Shown one piece after another: positions 30,521-43,608 of a stretch of DNA of 64,000 bases (position 1 is the stretch's first letter; every line of letters starts with the position of its first letter). A program made the translations under genes and the position numbers. Under the pieces are notes generated by a model. It did no database searches. It was not told where the DNA came from and worked only from the letters and a program-made list of their open reading frames with translations. The stretch is from Bombella pluederhausensis (GTDB lineage Bacteria; Pseudomonadota; Alphaproteobacteria; Acetobacterales; Acetobacteraceae), in contig NZ_JANIDY010000001.1 of the NCBI RefSeq assembly GCF_026385525.1, positions 930,001 through 994,000 of the forward strand, given 5' to 3'.

Positions 30521-31524
30521 TGATGAGACAACCGGGCATGACAGACAAAAATACTCTCCCCGCCGCCAAGCCTCTTTCCATCGCTGTATTGATGGGCGGT
30601 ATATCCAGCGAACGTAGCGTCAGCCTCTCCAGCGGCAAGGCTGTCATGACCGCTCTGAAAGAAGCCGGACATCATGTTCACGCCATCGATGCAGGACCGG
30701 ACATCACAGCCACTATCACCGCTCTGAAAGCCTGCCAGCCGGATGCTGTCTTCAATGCCCTTCATGGTCCCGGTGGCGAAGATGGCGCCATTCAGGGCGT
30801 TCTGGAATGGCTGGGAATTCCCCATACCCACTCTGGCATTCTGGCTTCTGCCATTGCCATGAACAAGGCCAGCACTCGTATGGCCCTTCAGGCAGCCGGA
30901 CTGCCTGTGGCAGAAGGCTGTCTCATCACGCCGGAAGAACTGAAACAACGGGCACCGTTACAGGCCCCCTATGTGCTCAAGCCCGTAGCGGAAGGCTCCT
31001 CTGTCGGTGTGCACATTCTTCATGAAGATGATGCCGAAAAACGCCGGACCATCGCCGATTCATGGACATTCGGCCCCCAGATTCTGGCCGAGCGTTTCAT
31101 CCCCGGCCGTGAGCTGACGGTTGCCGTACTTGGTGATGATGCCTTAGCCGTAACGGAAATCCTCCCGCAGGAAAGTGGCGGGTTTTACGACTTCGCTGCC
31201 AAATATCAGGCCAATGGTTCCCGCCACATCATCCCAGCCCCCCTGCCTTCTGACATTACGGAACAGGCCCTCACCCTTGCCCGCAAGGCTCATCAGGCTC
31301 TGGGCTGCAAGGGAGCCAGCCGGACAGACTACCGTTATGATGGCGATCGTAGCGAGCTCATCATTCTGGAGGTCAACACCCAGCCGGGTATGACGGCCAC
31401 ATCCCTGCTCCCCGAGCAGGCCGCCGCACGCGGTGTGAGCTATCCGCTGCTCTGTCACTGGCTGGTGCTGGATGCGCTGGGTCAGGCACAGCCTCTGTCC
31501 CTTCATCCCGTTCCCCAGCCCTGA
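30520..31524 (+). CDS. ddlB: D-alanine--D-alanine ligase
   Basis: This ATP-grasp enzyme of about 334 residues has VLMGGISSERSVSLSSG at the N-terminus, ALHGPGGEDGAIQG, YVLKPVAEGSSVGVHI, and the metal-binding end LEVNTQPGMTATSLLPEQAA. It makes the D-Ala-D-Ala dipeptide used by MurF. The start is uncertain: ATG at 30520 overlaps the murB stop as in neighbouring junctions, and ATG at 30538 is an alternative. A start at 30469 inside murB is less likely. Confidence 0.95.
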   Translation: MMRQPGMTDKNTLPAAKPLSIAVLMGGISSERSVSLSSGKAVMTALKEAGHHVHAIDAGPDITATITALKACQPDAVFNALHGPGGEDGAIQGVLEWLGIPHTHSGILASAIAMNKASTRMALQAAGLPVAEGCLITPEELKQRAPLQAPYVLKPVAEGSSVGVHILHEDDAEKRRTIADSWTFGPQILAERFIPGRELTVAVLGDDALAVTEILPQESGGFYDFAAKYQANGSRHIIPAPLPSDITEQALTLARKAHQALGCKGASRTDYRYDGDRSELIILEVNTQPGMTATSLLPEQAAARGVSYPLLCHWLVLDALGQAQPLSLHPVPQP

Positions 31525-31542
31525 AACGGCTGACGCACCGTG

Positions 31543-32424
31543 ATGTCCTTCTTCAGAAAACGGCCTCAGGCCCCTGTTGATCCCTATGGAGACCGCCCCT
31601 CCAGCATGTCCCTGTTCTGGCAGAGGCAGAAGGTCATCATGCGGCGTCTGGGTATCATGCTGCTGGTCCTTTTCCTACTGGCAGGGACTGGCTGGCTGGC
31701 ATGGACAAGTCTCGGTGCCCACACCCTAACCAGCAGCCTGCGTGCCCGTCTGGCTGCACTGGACCCTCTACAGATACGCCACATCACCATTACAGGGCGC
31801 CACCTGACGGATGAGAGCGAGATCATGGAGGCCCTTGGCACAAACCTGAATCGTTCTCTTTTCAGCTTCTCTGTCGAAGATGCTCGCCAACGGATTGATG
31901 CACTCCCCTTCATTGAGCGCTCCACGGTCGAGCGGCATCTGCCCGATACCGTCAACGTCACGGTGGAGGAAAAAAATCCCATCGCCATCTGGCAGATGGA
32001 TGGTCATTTCGTCCTCATCAACCAAAAAGGTGACACAGTTTCCCGGCAGGAGCTGACCGCTCATAACAGCTCAGTCTTCCGCAAGCTGCCCCTTGTCGTT
32101 GGAATGGGTGCAAACACGGAGGCTGATGCCATCATTACCCTGCTAAACCAGTTTCCGGACATCAACAGCCACACACTGGCCCTGATCCGCATCGGCCAGC
32201 GGCGCTGGAACATCCTCATGCAAAACGGCACAACCCTCATGCTGCCAGAAGGTGCCGAGGCAGCCGCTCTCGCACGGCTACATACCTACCAGACAGACTA
32301 CCAGCTGTTAGACCGTCCCCTCAAAACGATTGACATGCGCCTCTCTGACCGTATGGTCATCCATCCTGCCACCCCCAACGCCGACCAGGATGCACAGCCC
32401 ACGCCTCCACCGTCCGAGCACTGA
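31543..32424 (+). CDS. ftsQ: Cell division protein FtsQ
   Basis: This protein of about 293 residues has a cytoplasmic basic tail and one membrane helix near residues 30-50 (MLLVLFLLAGTGWLAW). The POTRA domain begins LQIRHITITGRHLTDESEI, followed by the FtsQ beta domain with FIERSTVERHLPDTVNVTVEEKNP-type spacing. FtsQ recruits FtsL/FtsB and later proteins to the septum. A GTG directly before the ATG is also possible. It lies between ddlB and ftsA. Confidence 0.93.
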   Translation: MSFFRKRPQAPVDPYGDRPSSMSLFWQRQKVIMRRLGIMLLVLFLLAGTGWLAWTSLGAHTLTSSLRARLAALDPLQIRHITITGRHLTDESEIMEALGTNLNRSLFSFSVEDARQRIDALPFIERSTVERHLPDTVNVTVEEKNPIAIWQMDGHFVLINQKGDTVSRQELTAHNSSVFRKLPLVVGMGANTEADAIITLLNQFPDINSHTLALIRIGQRRWNILMQNGTTLMLPEGAEAAALARLHTYQTDYQLLDRPLKTIDMRLSDRMVIHPATPNADQDAQPTPPPSEH

Positions 32425-32430
32425 AGCCTC

Positions 32431-33762
32431 ATGACCCGCCCTGCTCCCCATTCTCGCCAGTCTCAGGTAGTCCTCCAGCAGAGCCGTGCCATCCTGCCCA
32501 TTCTTCCCTCCGAGGAGCAGCAGGGCTTTACATGGACACCGGGCCTGAAAACGGTTCTCGATATCGGCTCAACAAAAACAACCTGCCTGATCGGCCAAGG
32601 TCTGAAAAATGGTGGGCTACGGGTGCTTAGCTGGGGATGGCGGCGTTCGGAAGGCATTAACTCAGGGGCTATTGTTGATGCCCGCAAGGTGGAACGGGTC
32701 ATCCGGGCTACGGTCGGCGATGCGGAACGTAAGATCAGCCGCCGGATCAGGGATGTCACCGTTAATCTCTCCTGCGGGAATCCCCGCAGCTATCATGTCG
32801 ATGCCTATCTGGCACCCGGTGGCCGGGAAGTGGGTGAAGAAGACATCCAGTATCTTTACGAACAGGCCCGCCACGATGCCATCGAGCCAGATCGCAGGCT
32901 TGTCCATGTCATGCCACTTGGTTTCAACGTGGATGACAACATCACAGTGCTCGATCCCTGCGGGCAACGCTGTGAAAAGCTGATGGGCAAGTTTCATGTC
33001 ATTGATGCGCAAATCAGCCCCCTTCACACCCTTGATGCCGTCCTGCGCAAAGCAGAACTTCGGGCCGTTGACATGCTCTCCAGCCCTATCGCCTCCGGCA
33101 TCGCCGTTCTGGACCATGATGAGCGTGACCTTGGGGTGACCGTTGTTGACATGGGAGCAGGCACCACGACCCTCTCCGTCTTCGCCCGTGGCCGTGTGCT
33201 CTATACCCGGCATATCCGGGTTGGCGGGCATCACATCACACGGGACATTGCCGGTTATCTGTCCATCCCGATCGAAACGGCAGAACGTCTCAAAACCCTT
33301 TATGGTGTGGCCTGTGCATCCTCCAATGATTCTTCAATCCCCATTGCGCTTCCCCTCTCCCACCATAATGCCGTTCGCCAGATCACCCGGGCCGACCTCG
33401 TCCGGGCCATTGCCCCCCGTGTTGAAGAAACATTGGAAATGCTGCGGCATGAGCTGGATGGTGCCGGACTGGGCCGCCCAGCGGAAGGACGTGTCGTTCT
33501 GACAGGCGGCGGAGCGCTGCTCAACGGGCTTGATACGGTCGCTGCCGAAATCCTCAATCGCCCCGTGCAGGTCCGCTCCCCCTCAGGCATACGGGGGCTG
33601 CCGGAAGCTGACCATCCTTCCATATGGGCAGGATTTTCCACGGCATCGGGGCTGCTCGCATGGGCTGCCGGAGCTCGTGACAGTTTCTGCCTGCCAGAAA
33701 AAGAGATTCCACAGCGAGGCATGGGATGGCGCCTTGCCAGACTGCTACGAAGAAAGTTATGA
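32431..33762 (+). CDS. ftsA: Cell division protein FtsA
   Basis: This 443-residue actin-like ATPase has phosphate-1 TVLDIGSTKTTCLIG, the 1C domain, phosphate-2 VTVVDMGAGTTTLSVF and the adenosine block GRVVLTGGGALLNGL. FtsA tethers FtsZ to the membrane; a basic amphipathic end GWRLARLLRRKL matches its membrane-targeting helix. It follows ftsQ by six bases. A 128-base gap with hairpins separates it from ftsZ. Confidence 0.96.
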   Translation: MTRPAPHSRQSQVVLQQSRAILPILPSEEQQGFTWTPGLKTVLDIGSTKTTCLIGQGLKNGGLRVLSWGWRRSEGINSGAIVDARKVERVIRATVGDAERKISRRIRDVTVNLSCGNPRSYHVDAYLAPGGREVGEEDIQYLYEQARHDAIEPDRRLVHVMPLGFNVDDNITVLDPCGQRCEKLMGKFHVIDAQISPLHTLDAVLRKAELRAVDMLSSPIASGIAVLDHDERDLGVTVVDMGAGTTTLSVFARGRVLYTRHIRVGGHHITRDIAGYLSIPIETAERLKTLYGVACASSNDSSIPIALPLSHHNAVRQITRADLVRAIAPRVEETLEMLRHELDGAGLGRPAEGRVVLTGGGALLNGLDTVAAEILNRPVQVRSPSGIRGLPEADHPSIWAGFSTASGLLAWAAGARDSFCLPEKEIPQRGMGWRLARLLRRKL

Positions 33763-33810
33763 GCTGAAGATGTAGGGCTGATATTTAGCGTTACATCTCC
33801 GTCTCCAAAT

Positions 33811-33855
33811 GCTACCGTGTAGCCAATATCTGTCTGCTACAGCCTTACCTGTAGC
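33811..33855. promoter_or_regulatory. Tandem GCTAC/GTAGC inverted repeats before ftsZ
   Basis: GCTAC-CGT-GTAGC (33811-33823) is followed by GCTACAG-CCTTAC-CTGTAGC (33836-33855). The two dyads share half-site sequence, lie 25 bases apart and sit in the leader or promoter region of ftsZ. They could be operator sites or RNA hairpins. Confidence 0.45.
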
Positions 33856-33890
33856 CATCTGTTCTCATCCACGGCCGGAGCAAGACCGTT

Positions 33891-35357
33891 ATGTCATTGA
33901 ACCTGACCCCAACATCCCCCGGTGTAAGCGCTGTCAGCCCCCCGCGCATTACCGTCATTGGAGTTGGTGGCGGCGGGGTCAATGCGGTCAACAACATGAT
34001 TACCGGCCAGCTGCGTGGCGTGAACTTCATTGCCGCTAACACAGATGCCCAGCAGCTTGCCCTCTCCAAGGCAGAGACACGGCTTCAGCTTGGCCCTACC
34101 CTGACGCGTGGGCTGGGTGCTGGTGCAAAGCCTGAAGTAGGTCGCCAGTCTGCTGAAGAAGTGGAAGATGAAATCCGCCAGCATCTGGAAGGTGTGGACC
34201 TCGTCTTCGTGACGGCTGGCATGGGCGGCGGCACTGGCACAGGGGCGGCCCCTGTCGTGGCCCGGATTGCTCATGAAGTCGGGGCCCTGACCATCGGTGT
34301 CGTCTCCAAACCGTTCGACTTTGAAGGCTCCCGCCGCAGCCGTGCCGCAGCCGCCGGTATTGCCGAGCTGGAAAAATATGTCGATACACTTCTGGTCATT
34401 CCTAACCAGAACCTCTTTGGCAGCGCTTCCCTGACCACGTCACTCGTGGAAGCCTTCGCCATGGCAGATGATGTCCTCTATAGCGGCGTCCGCAGTGTGA
34501 CTGATCTGATGCTGGAAGCCGGTTATCAGAATCTCGACTTTGCTGATGTCCGCACCGTCATGAGTGGTATGGGCAAGGCCATGATGGGCATTGGCATGGC
34601 CTCAGCCGAGGAAGATGGTGAGGACTGGGCTATCACCGCCGCCGAACGGGCCATCTCCAACCCACTGCTTGAAGAAACATCCATCGCTGGGGCTCGTGCT
34701 CTGCTTGTCAACGTCACACTTGGCGAAGATATGAGCCTGCTGGCCTATAACCAGATCATGAATCTCATTCGTGAGACCGCAAACTGCGAAGATGAAGAAA
34801 TCAACAGCGGTTTTGTCGTCAAGCCAGAGATGAATGGTAAGGTTCAGGTGTCCGTCATCGCTACGGGTCTGGATGGTCGGACCCGTTATGACGTCTCCGA
34901 CAATATCGCTGCCGAGAAGCAACAGCAGGTTCCTCCGGTGCGGGAAAATCCCATCCCCAGACCTGCCGTTCCCGAAGAAGCACCAGCCGCTCAGGAAGAT
35001 GAAACCCCTGAGCAGGACAGCCAGCCGTCTCCGGAAGAAGAAGCCCCTGCTCATGAGGCTCCTCAGCCGGAAGCAGCAGCTGATTCCACACCGCCTTTGC
35101 CTAATTATGACCCGCATCTTGGGCCGCACCAGCCTGCGGGAACAGCACCTGAGCCCGTCCGCCCTCGTGAGGAACCAGCGCAGACAGGTGGCGGACTGTT
35201 TAGCCGCTTCTTCCGCAGCCGCCCGGCGGCCGATCAGGAACGCCGTGACCCGCCGCCTCCAGCAGGGCAGAAATCTCCACAGCGTGATCACACCTCTCCC
35301 CTTGCTGAGGATGATGACCTGAACATTCCCACTTACCTGCGCCGTGGGCCAAAATAA
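33891..35357 (+). CDS. ftsZ: Cell division protein FtsZ
   Basis: The tubulin-like GTPase core (about residues 15-325) has the signature [11 protein letters not shown] near 112-122. A long proline- and glutamate-rich linker of roughly 140 residues follows, with an internal [11 protein letters not shown] stretch. The C-terminal peptide [12 protein letters not shown] binds FtsA and other partners. FtsZ forms the cytokinetic ring. The 488-residue length is long for bacteria but usual for alphaproteobacteria with extended linkers. Confidence 0.98.
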   Translation: MSLNLTPTSPGVSAVSPPRITVIGVGGGGVNAVNNMITGQLRGVNFIAANTDAQQLALSKAETRLQLGPTLTRGLGAGAKPEVGRQSAEEVEDEIRQHLEGVDLVFVTAGMGGGTGTGAAPVVARIAHEVGALTIGVVSKPFDFEGSRRSRAAAAGIAELEKYVDTLLVIPNQNLFGSASLTTSLVEAFAMADDVLYSGVRSVTDLMLEAGYQNLDFADVRTVMSGMGKAMMGIGMASAEEDGEDWAITAAERAISNPLLEETSIAGARALLVNVTLGEDMSLLAYNQIMNLIRETANCEDEEINSGFVVKPEMNGKVQVSVIATGLDGRTRYDVSDNIAAEKQQQVPPVRENPIPRPAVPEEAPAAQEDETPEQDSQPSPEEEAPAHEAPQPEAAADSTPPLPNYDPHLGPHQPAGTAPEPVRPREEPAQTGGGLFSRFFRSRPAADQERRDPPPPAGQKSPQRDHTSPLAEDDDLNIPTYLRRGPK

Positions 35358-35369
35358 GCCCCTCATGAT

Positions 35370-35417
35370 CCCGACTGTCCCGCCCAACGTGGCGGAACGG
35401 TCGGGAGTCCCGCCACG
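35370..35417 (+). other. Interleaved hairpins between ftsZ and lpxC
   Basis: CCCGACTGT (35370-35378) can pair with ACGGTCGGG (35397-35405). CGTGGCGG (35388-35395), lying in that loop, can pair with CCGCCACG (35410-35417). The two stems interleave, so they form either a pseudoknot or alternative structures. No T-run follows. Confidence 0.45.
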
Positions 35418-35433
35418 CTGAACAGGGGCCCCC

Positions 35434-36420
35434 ATGGCCGAGCAGACCGCCCGCACGACAGATACGGCTTCCCTGCGCCGCTGGACCCGCTTTCAGGCCA
35501 GCATTGGTTCCTCCTCACCGACCATCATGCAAACAACCCTGAAACACCCCATCCATTGCCGGGGGATCGGGCTGCATGCTGGCCAGCCTGTTCTGATGCG
35601 GCTCATTCCGGCAGAAGCGGATACGGGCATTCGCTTCCAACGACTGGATAAGGCGGGATCGGCACCATTCCGTATTACGCCAGACCGTATCATTTCCAGT
35701 CCTCTGGCTACTGTGGCCGCTTCTCCCCATCAGGCTGACCTGCATGTGGCCACTATTGAGCATCTCATGGCCGCCCTCCATGCCTCTGGCATAGATAATC
35801 TTCTGATTCAGCTGGATGGGCCGGAACTGCCCATTCTGGATGGCTGTTCACAGGCTTTTCTCTTTCTCCTTGATTCAGCGGGTATTGTGAGGCTGGAGAC
35901 ACCCCGGCGCTCCATAGAGGTTCTTCGTACCGTTCATGTCACTGGCAAAAATGGAGCCCATGCTCGCCTCCTACCGGGGAAGGCAGGACAATTAGAGATT
36001 GCCCTGACCATTGATTTCCCCGCCCCAGCCATTGGCAAACAGTCCCACGAGATCACCCTCTCCCGGCAAAATTTTGAGCAGGACGTGGCCTTCTGCCGAA
36101 CCTTCGTCAATCATCAGGACATTGCTCCCCTTCAGGCGCAGGGGCTGGCTCTTGGTGGTTCACTGGAAAACGCTCTCGTCATCCAACATGATCGTATCCT
36201 CAATCCCGGCGGGCTGCGCCATAGTGAAGAATGTGTCCGCCACAAAATATTGGATACGATTGGAGACCTCTATTGTGCAGGCTATACATTATCCTGCCGC
36301 TATGAAGGTCACAAAACAGGTCATGCTCTCAATAACCAGCTTCTGCGTGCCCTGTTCGCCTCGCCAGAAAACTGGCGGTTCTCTGATGGAAGCGCATCGT
36401 CACTTCCCCCTTCCGAATGA
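35434..36420 (+). CDS. lpxC: UDP-3-O-acyl-GlcNAc deacetylase LpxC
   Basis: This 328-residue zinc enzyme catalyses the committed step of lipid A synthesis. Zinc and active-site regions are visible in ATIEHLMAALHASGIDN, VRHKILDTIGDLY and GHKTGHALNNQ. The ATG at 35434 has AGGGG upstream and gives an N-terminal extension of about 30 residues before the conserved TLKHPIHCRGIGLHAG; an ATG at 35527 would give the short form. It follows ftsZ, as is common in dcw clusters. Confidence 0.95.
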   Translation: MAEQTARTTDTASLRRWTRFQASIGSSSPTIMQTTLKHPIHCRGIGLHAGQPVLMRLIPAEADTGIRFQRLDKAGSAPFRITPDRIISSPLATVAASPHQADLHVATIEHLMAALHASGIDNLLIQLDGPELPILDGCSQAFLFLLDSAGIVRLETPRRSIEVLRTVHVTGKNGAHARLLPGKAGQLEIALTIDFPAPAIGKQSHEITLSRQNFEQDVAFCRTFVNHQDIAPLQAQGLALGGSLENALVIQHDRILNPGGLRHSEECVRHKILDTIGDLYCAGYTLSCRYEGHKTGHALNNQLLRALFASPENWRFSDGSASSLPPSE

Positions 36421-36483
36421 TAATCTCAGGCCGGAAAGCAAGAACCCCCTTTTCCCAGAAAACTCCCATGCTATAAGAAAATC

Positions 36484-37506
36484 ATGGTCAGCAGCATCCT
36501 AAAATCCCACATGGGTTCATCCCGTTTCAGTCTCTCGGTCTTTGGTATCCCGGCTCTGCTTGGGCTTGCCCTCCTCACCGGCTGTTCCAGCTCCGATGCC
36601 GACATACAGGCAAAGCTGCCACGCACGGCAGATGCTGAGACCCTCTATAATTACGGGATCGATGCCCTTCATGGTGGCCATTACAAGCTGGCCAGTAGCG
36701 AGTTTGAGCTCCTGCAGCAGAACTTCCCTTACTCCGGCTATACGGGCAGTGCCGAGCTGATGGAAGGTTATGCCTACTATCTACAGGGGGAGTATGCCCT
36801 CTCTGTCCAGCAGCTGGAACGCTACCTCCAGCTGCACCCGACAAGCCCGGATGCTGCATACGCCTACTACCTGCGTGGCCTCTGCTATTATGAACAGATT
36901 GGTGATGTCTCCCGTGACCAGCTCGGCACGCTGGAAGCCATGGATGCTCTGCAGGAAGTCATCACCCGCTTTCCCCAGACATCCTATGCTCGTGATGCCC
37001 AGCTGAAGATCGACCTCTGCCGTGACCATCTGGCCGGTAAGGAAATGTTCGTTGGCCGTTACTACCAGCGGGAAAAAGACTATCAGGCTGCCTATGGCCG
37101 CTACCAGCGTGTCATTCAGGACTTCCAGACGACAAACCACGTCCCGGAAGCGCTGGAACGCCTGGTTGAAGTCAATCTGGACCTCGGCCTGCCTGATGAG
37201 GCACGACAGGCCGCTGCCGTTCTCGGCTACAACGCCCCGGATAGCCGCTGGTATCGCCTTGCTTACAATAAGCTGAAATATAACCACCAGCTCACGCCGC
37301 AGCTTCCCAAACCCTCACGCAGCGAGAAGAAGCGTGAACGTCATGACAGGAAACATCATGTCATGGCACCACCTCCCGTACAGCAGGGTGCACCGGCCTC
37401 CCCGGATTCCGTCATCGTACAGCCTGTATCCACGACACAGTCTGCCCCCGTGACATCCGTTGAGATTCCACCGGCTCCTACGGGTAACGGTAAAAAGTCA
37501 CGCTAA
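36484..37506 (+). CDS. bamD: Outer membrane assembly lipoprotein BamD
   Basis: This 340-residue lipoprotein has a signal peptide and lipobox LLTGC near residues 30-34. Tetratricopeptide-like helices follow, beginning ETLYNYGIDALHGGHYKLA, then a basic and proline-rich tail from about 275. BamD is the essential lipoprotein partner of BamA in outer membrane protein insertion. It lies between lpxC and recN, a frequent alphaproteobacterial order. Confidence 0.93.
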   Translation: MVSSILKSHMGSSRFSLSVFGIPALLGLALLTGCSSSDADIQAKLPRTADAETLYNYGIDALHGGHYKLASSEFELLQQNFPYSGYTGSAELMEGYAYYLQGEYALSVQQLERYLQLHPTSPDAAYAYYLRGLCYYEQIGDVSRDQLGTLEAMDALQEVITRFPQTSYARDAQLKIDLCRDHLAGKEMFVGRYYQREKDYQAAYGRYQRVIQDFQTTNHVPEALERLVEVNLDLGLPDEARQAAAVLGYNAPDSRWYRLAYNKLKYNHQLTPQLPKPSRSEKKRERHDRKHHVMAPPPVQQGAPASPDSVIVQPVSTTQSAPVTSVEIPPAPTGNGKKSR

Positions 37507-37557
37507 ACCACAGTGGCCGGGATGCCTGCCCGTTTCTGACCCTTTATGGAACGTAAC

Positions 37558-37587
37558 ATGCGGAGCCGGAATTATCTGGCTCCGCAT
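37558..37587 (+). terminator. Hairpin after bamD
   Basis: Perfect ten-base arms ATGCGGAGCC and GGCTCCGCAT surround a 10-base loop, 52 bases past the bamD stop. The lack of a T-run makes termination uncertain. The rest of the 206-base gap before recN holds no gene I can support. Confidence 0.5.
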
Positions 37588-37712
37588 CATTCCACCAGCT
37601 TCCCCTATTGCACTGGCTGCTTTTCTTCCTGAATATCTGGCACCGCATTTTCTAAAGACCCACGGCAGATGGACATAATCCACACTCTCTGCACGGTTCT
37701 GGAGGCTGCATT

Positions 37713-41527
<3,815 letters not shown>

Positions 41528-41674
41528 GCAGCCGCAGCAGTTGGGGTAAACAGGCCGTAAAAAAGAGACTGCTATCCGCCCGAAACGGCACAAAGAAATT
41601 GAAACCTGCCCCAACTGCATTATCATGCCCGCATCATCACCGCCTGCCCTGTCGGGCGGGTATAGAGAGAGCGC

Positions 41675-43036
41675 ATGCCCACCACATCACCAAGTCATCA
41701 CCCCCTCATCATGCTGATTGCTGGCCTTTTGGTCACGGTTGTGCTGATTGGGGTGTCCATTCTCATCTCCCTTTCCGAAATATCTTTTGCCGCAGCACGG
41801 GAAACCCGCATGCGGGCACTGGCCAAAGAAGGCAATAAACGAGCACGGGCTTTTCTGCGTCTTCGCCGCAATAGCGGACAGGTTATGACAGCCATCCAGA
41901 TCTGTCTTAATGCAGTGGGTATTCTAGGCGGCGTGGTTGGCGATGCTCTGCTCAGCGAACCTTTTGCCGATGGCCTTCACTATCTGGGCCTGTCTGCACC
42001 ATTGGCGGAGAAAGTCGGCTCCTTCAGCTCCTTTATTCTTGTGACAGGGCTATTTGTTCTGTTTGCCGACCTGTTGCCCAAACGCACAGCCATGAACGCC
42101 CCGGATAAGATCGCTCTGGCTGTTGGCTGGTTTCCAGCCCTTGTCCTCCGGCTGCTTTATCCAGCTGTATGGGTCTTCTCCCACATTGCCGACATCATCC
42201 TGAAGCTGCTGCGTATTCCTGCCACAGCCACGGTGGAAGCCGTGACACCGGAGGACCTCCGGGCCATTCTGGCAGCGGGTACAGCATCTGGTGTTCTACT
42301 GGAACAGGAACACCAGATGATTCAGAATGTCATGGCGTTACAGAACCGCTCTGTGACCTCAGCCATGACGCCCCGGGATGAAATTGTCTATCTGGATGTG
42401 AATGAAAGTCTGGAGAGCCAGCGTGACAAGGTGCGGGTGCGTCCTTATTCTCGTTACCCGTTCTGCGATGGATCGCTGGATAAAGTGGTTGGGTCCATTC
42501 GTGCAGAAGACGTACTGGTTGCCGTAGTGGACGAACCTGCCACACTGACCAACCCGCAAAAAGCGCCCCCCAAGCAGATCTTCAATATGCGCCGGGATGT
42601 TCTTTCTCTCCCCGATACGCTGAATCTCTGGGAAACACTGGCCCAATTCGATACACACGGAGCGGGGTTTGCACTCATTTTTAATGAATATGGACTGGTC
42701 GTTGGCCTGATTACCTATAAGGACATCATGGGCGCCTTGATGGATGGGTTGGCCAATCCATTTGAAGAACAAGCCATTGTTCGCCGTGATGATGATTCAT
42801 GGCTTATTGATGGGGCTGCGCCTATTCTGGATGTCATCCGGGAGCTGGATATTCCCCTCTTTCATGACAATGCTGAATTCGACACGATTGCCGGTTTCAT
42901 CACCCATCGCCTGCGCCGCATGGCACGCAAGACCGATCGTGTTGAAGTCGCTGGCTTCCGTTTTGAAGTCGTGGACGTTGAACGGTTCCGCATCAATCAG
43001 CTTCTCGTCACACGCATGAAAGGCCCCCGCTCATGA
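41675..43036 (+). CDS. CNNM/CorC-type membrane protein (hemolysin family)
   Basis: This 453-residue protein has an N-terminal DUF21 membrane domain with about four helices (residues 8-175), then two CBS domains (MTPRDEIVYLDV near 230; MRRDVLSLPDTLNLW near 305). A C-terminal CorC/transporter-associated domain ends near 445. Such proteins are annotated as hemolysins or CorC and are linked to magnesium or other divalent-cation efflux. It overlaps pncA by four bases. The transported ion is inferred from family only. Confidence 0.85.
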   Translation: MPTTSPSHHPLIMLIAGLLVTVVLIGVSILISLSEISFAAARETRMRALAKEGNKRARAFLRLRRNSGQVMTAIQICLNAVGILGGVVGDALLSEPFADGLHYLGLSAPLAEKVGSFSSFILVTGLFVLFADLLPKRTAMNAPDKIALAVGWFPALVLRLLYPAVWVFSHIADIILKLLRIPATATVEAVTPEDLRAILAAGTASGVLLEQEHQMIQNVMALQNRSVTSAMTPRDEIVYLDVNESLESQRDKVRVRPYSRYPFCDGSLDKVVGSIRAEDVLVAVVDEPATLTNPQKAPPKQIFNMRRDVLSLPDTLNLWETLAQFDTHGAGFALIFNEYGLVVGLITYKDIMGALMDGLANPFEEQAIVRRDDDSWLIDGAAPILDVIRELDIPLFHDNAEFDTIAGFITHRLRRMARKTDRVEVAGFRFEVVDVERFRINQLLVTRMKGPRS

Positions 43037-43608
43037 CCATGCACCTCCAGGCTGAAGACATTACATCACAGGATGCTCTGCTCATCATAGACATGCAAAA
43101 TGACTTCATGCCTAGTGGAGCACTCCCTGTTCCTGGTGGAACTGCCCTTCTGCCTGTCATCAATCAACTGAGCGGAGCAGGATTTCGTGCCGTTATCGCC
43201 TCACAAGACTGGCACCCTGCCGGACACTGCTCTTTTAAAGAACAGGGAGGATTATGGGCCACCCACTGCCTTGCTGGCAGTCACGGTGCAGCGTTGGTTG
43301 ACGGGCTGGACCAGACGCATATCACGCATATCATTCGCAAAGGCATGGCCTTGAAGGCTGATTCCAACTCAGCTTTTTATGATGACGCAGGAACAGATAC
43401 TGGCCTGACCGCCCTCCTGAAAGGATTAGGCGTGAAGCGGGTCTTTCTGTGCGGCGTTGCTCTGGATGTCTGCGTTATCGCCACGGCACGCCATGCGCTT
43501 CAAGACGGATTTGAAACGATCATTGTTCAAAATGCTGCTGCGGGGATTAATGCCCTCCCTTCTTCTTTAAAGGAGGGCATTTCATTCTGTAAGCTCGTCT
43601 CACACTAA
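43033..43608 (+). CDS. pncA: Nicotinamidase
   Basis: This 191-residue isochorismatase-fold amidase has the catalytic triad Asp20 (LLIIDMQNDF), Lys103 (IRKGMA) and Cys147 (GVALDVCV). The metal-site block QDWHPAGHCSF is present. It converts nicotinamide to nicotinate for NAD salvage. The last 20 codons contain a perfect ten-base inverted repeat that looks like a terminator stem, and the C-terminus ends a little short compared with relatives. Confidence 0.93.
   Translation: MTMHLQAEDITSQDALLIIDMQNDFMPSGALPVPGGTALLPVINQLSGAGFRAVIASQDWHPAGHCSFKEQGGLWATHCLAGSHGAALVDGLDQTHITHIIRKGMALKADSNSAFYDDAGTDTGLTALLKGLGVKRVFLCGVALDVCVIATARHALQDGFETIIVQNAAAGINALPSSLKEGISFCKLVSH
43549..43581 (+). terminator. 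Terminator-like hairpin inside the 3' end of pncA
   Basis: AATGCCCTCC (43549-43558) and GGAGGGCATT (43572-43581) are perfect arms, followed by a short T-containing stretch. It lies within the coding sequence, ending about nine codons before the stop. Confidence 0.45.
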
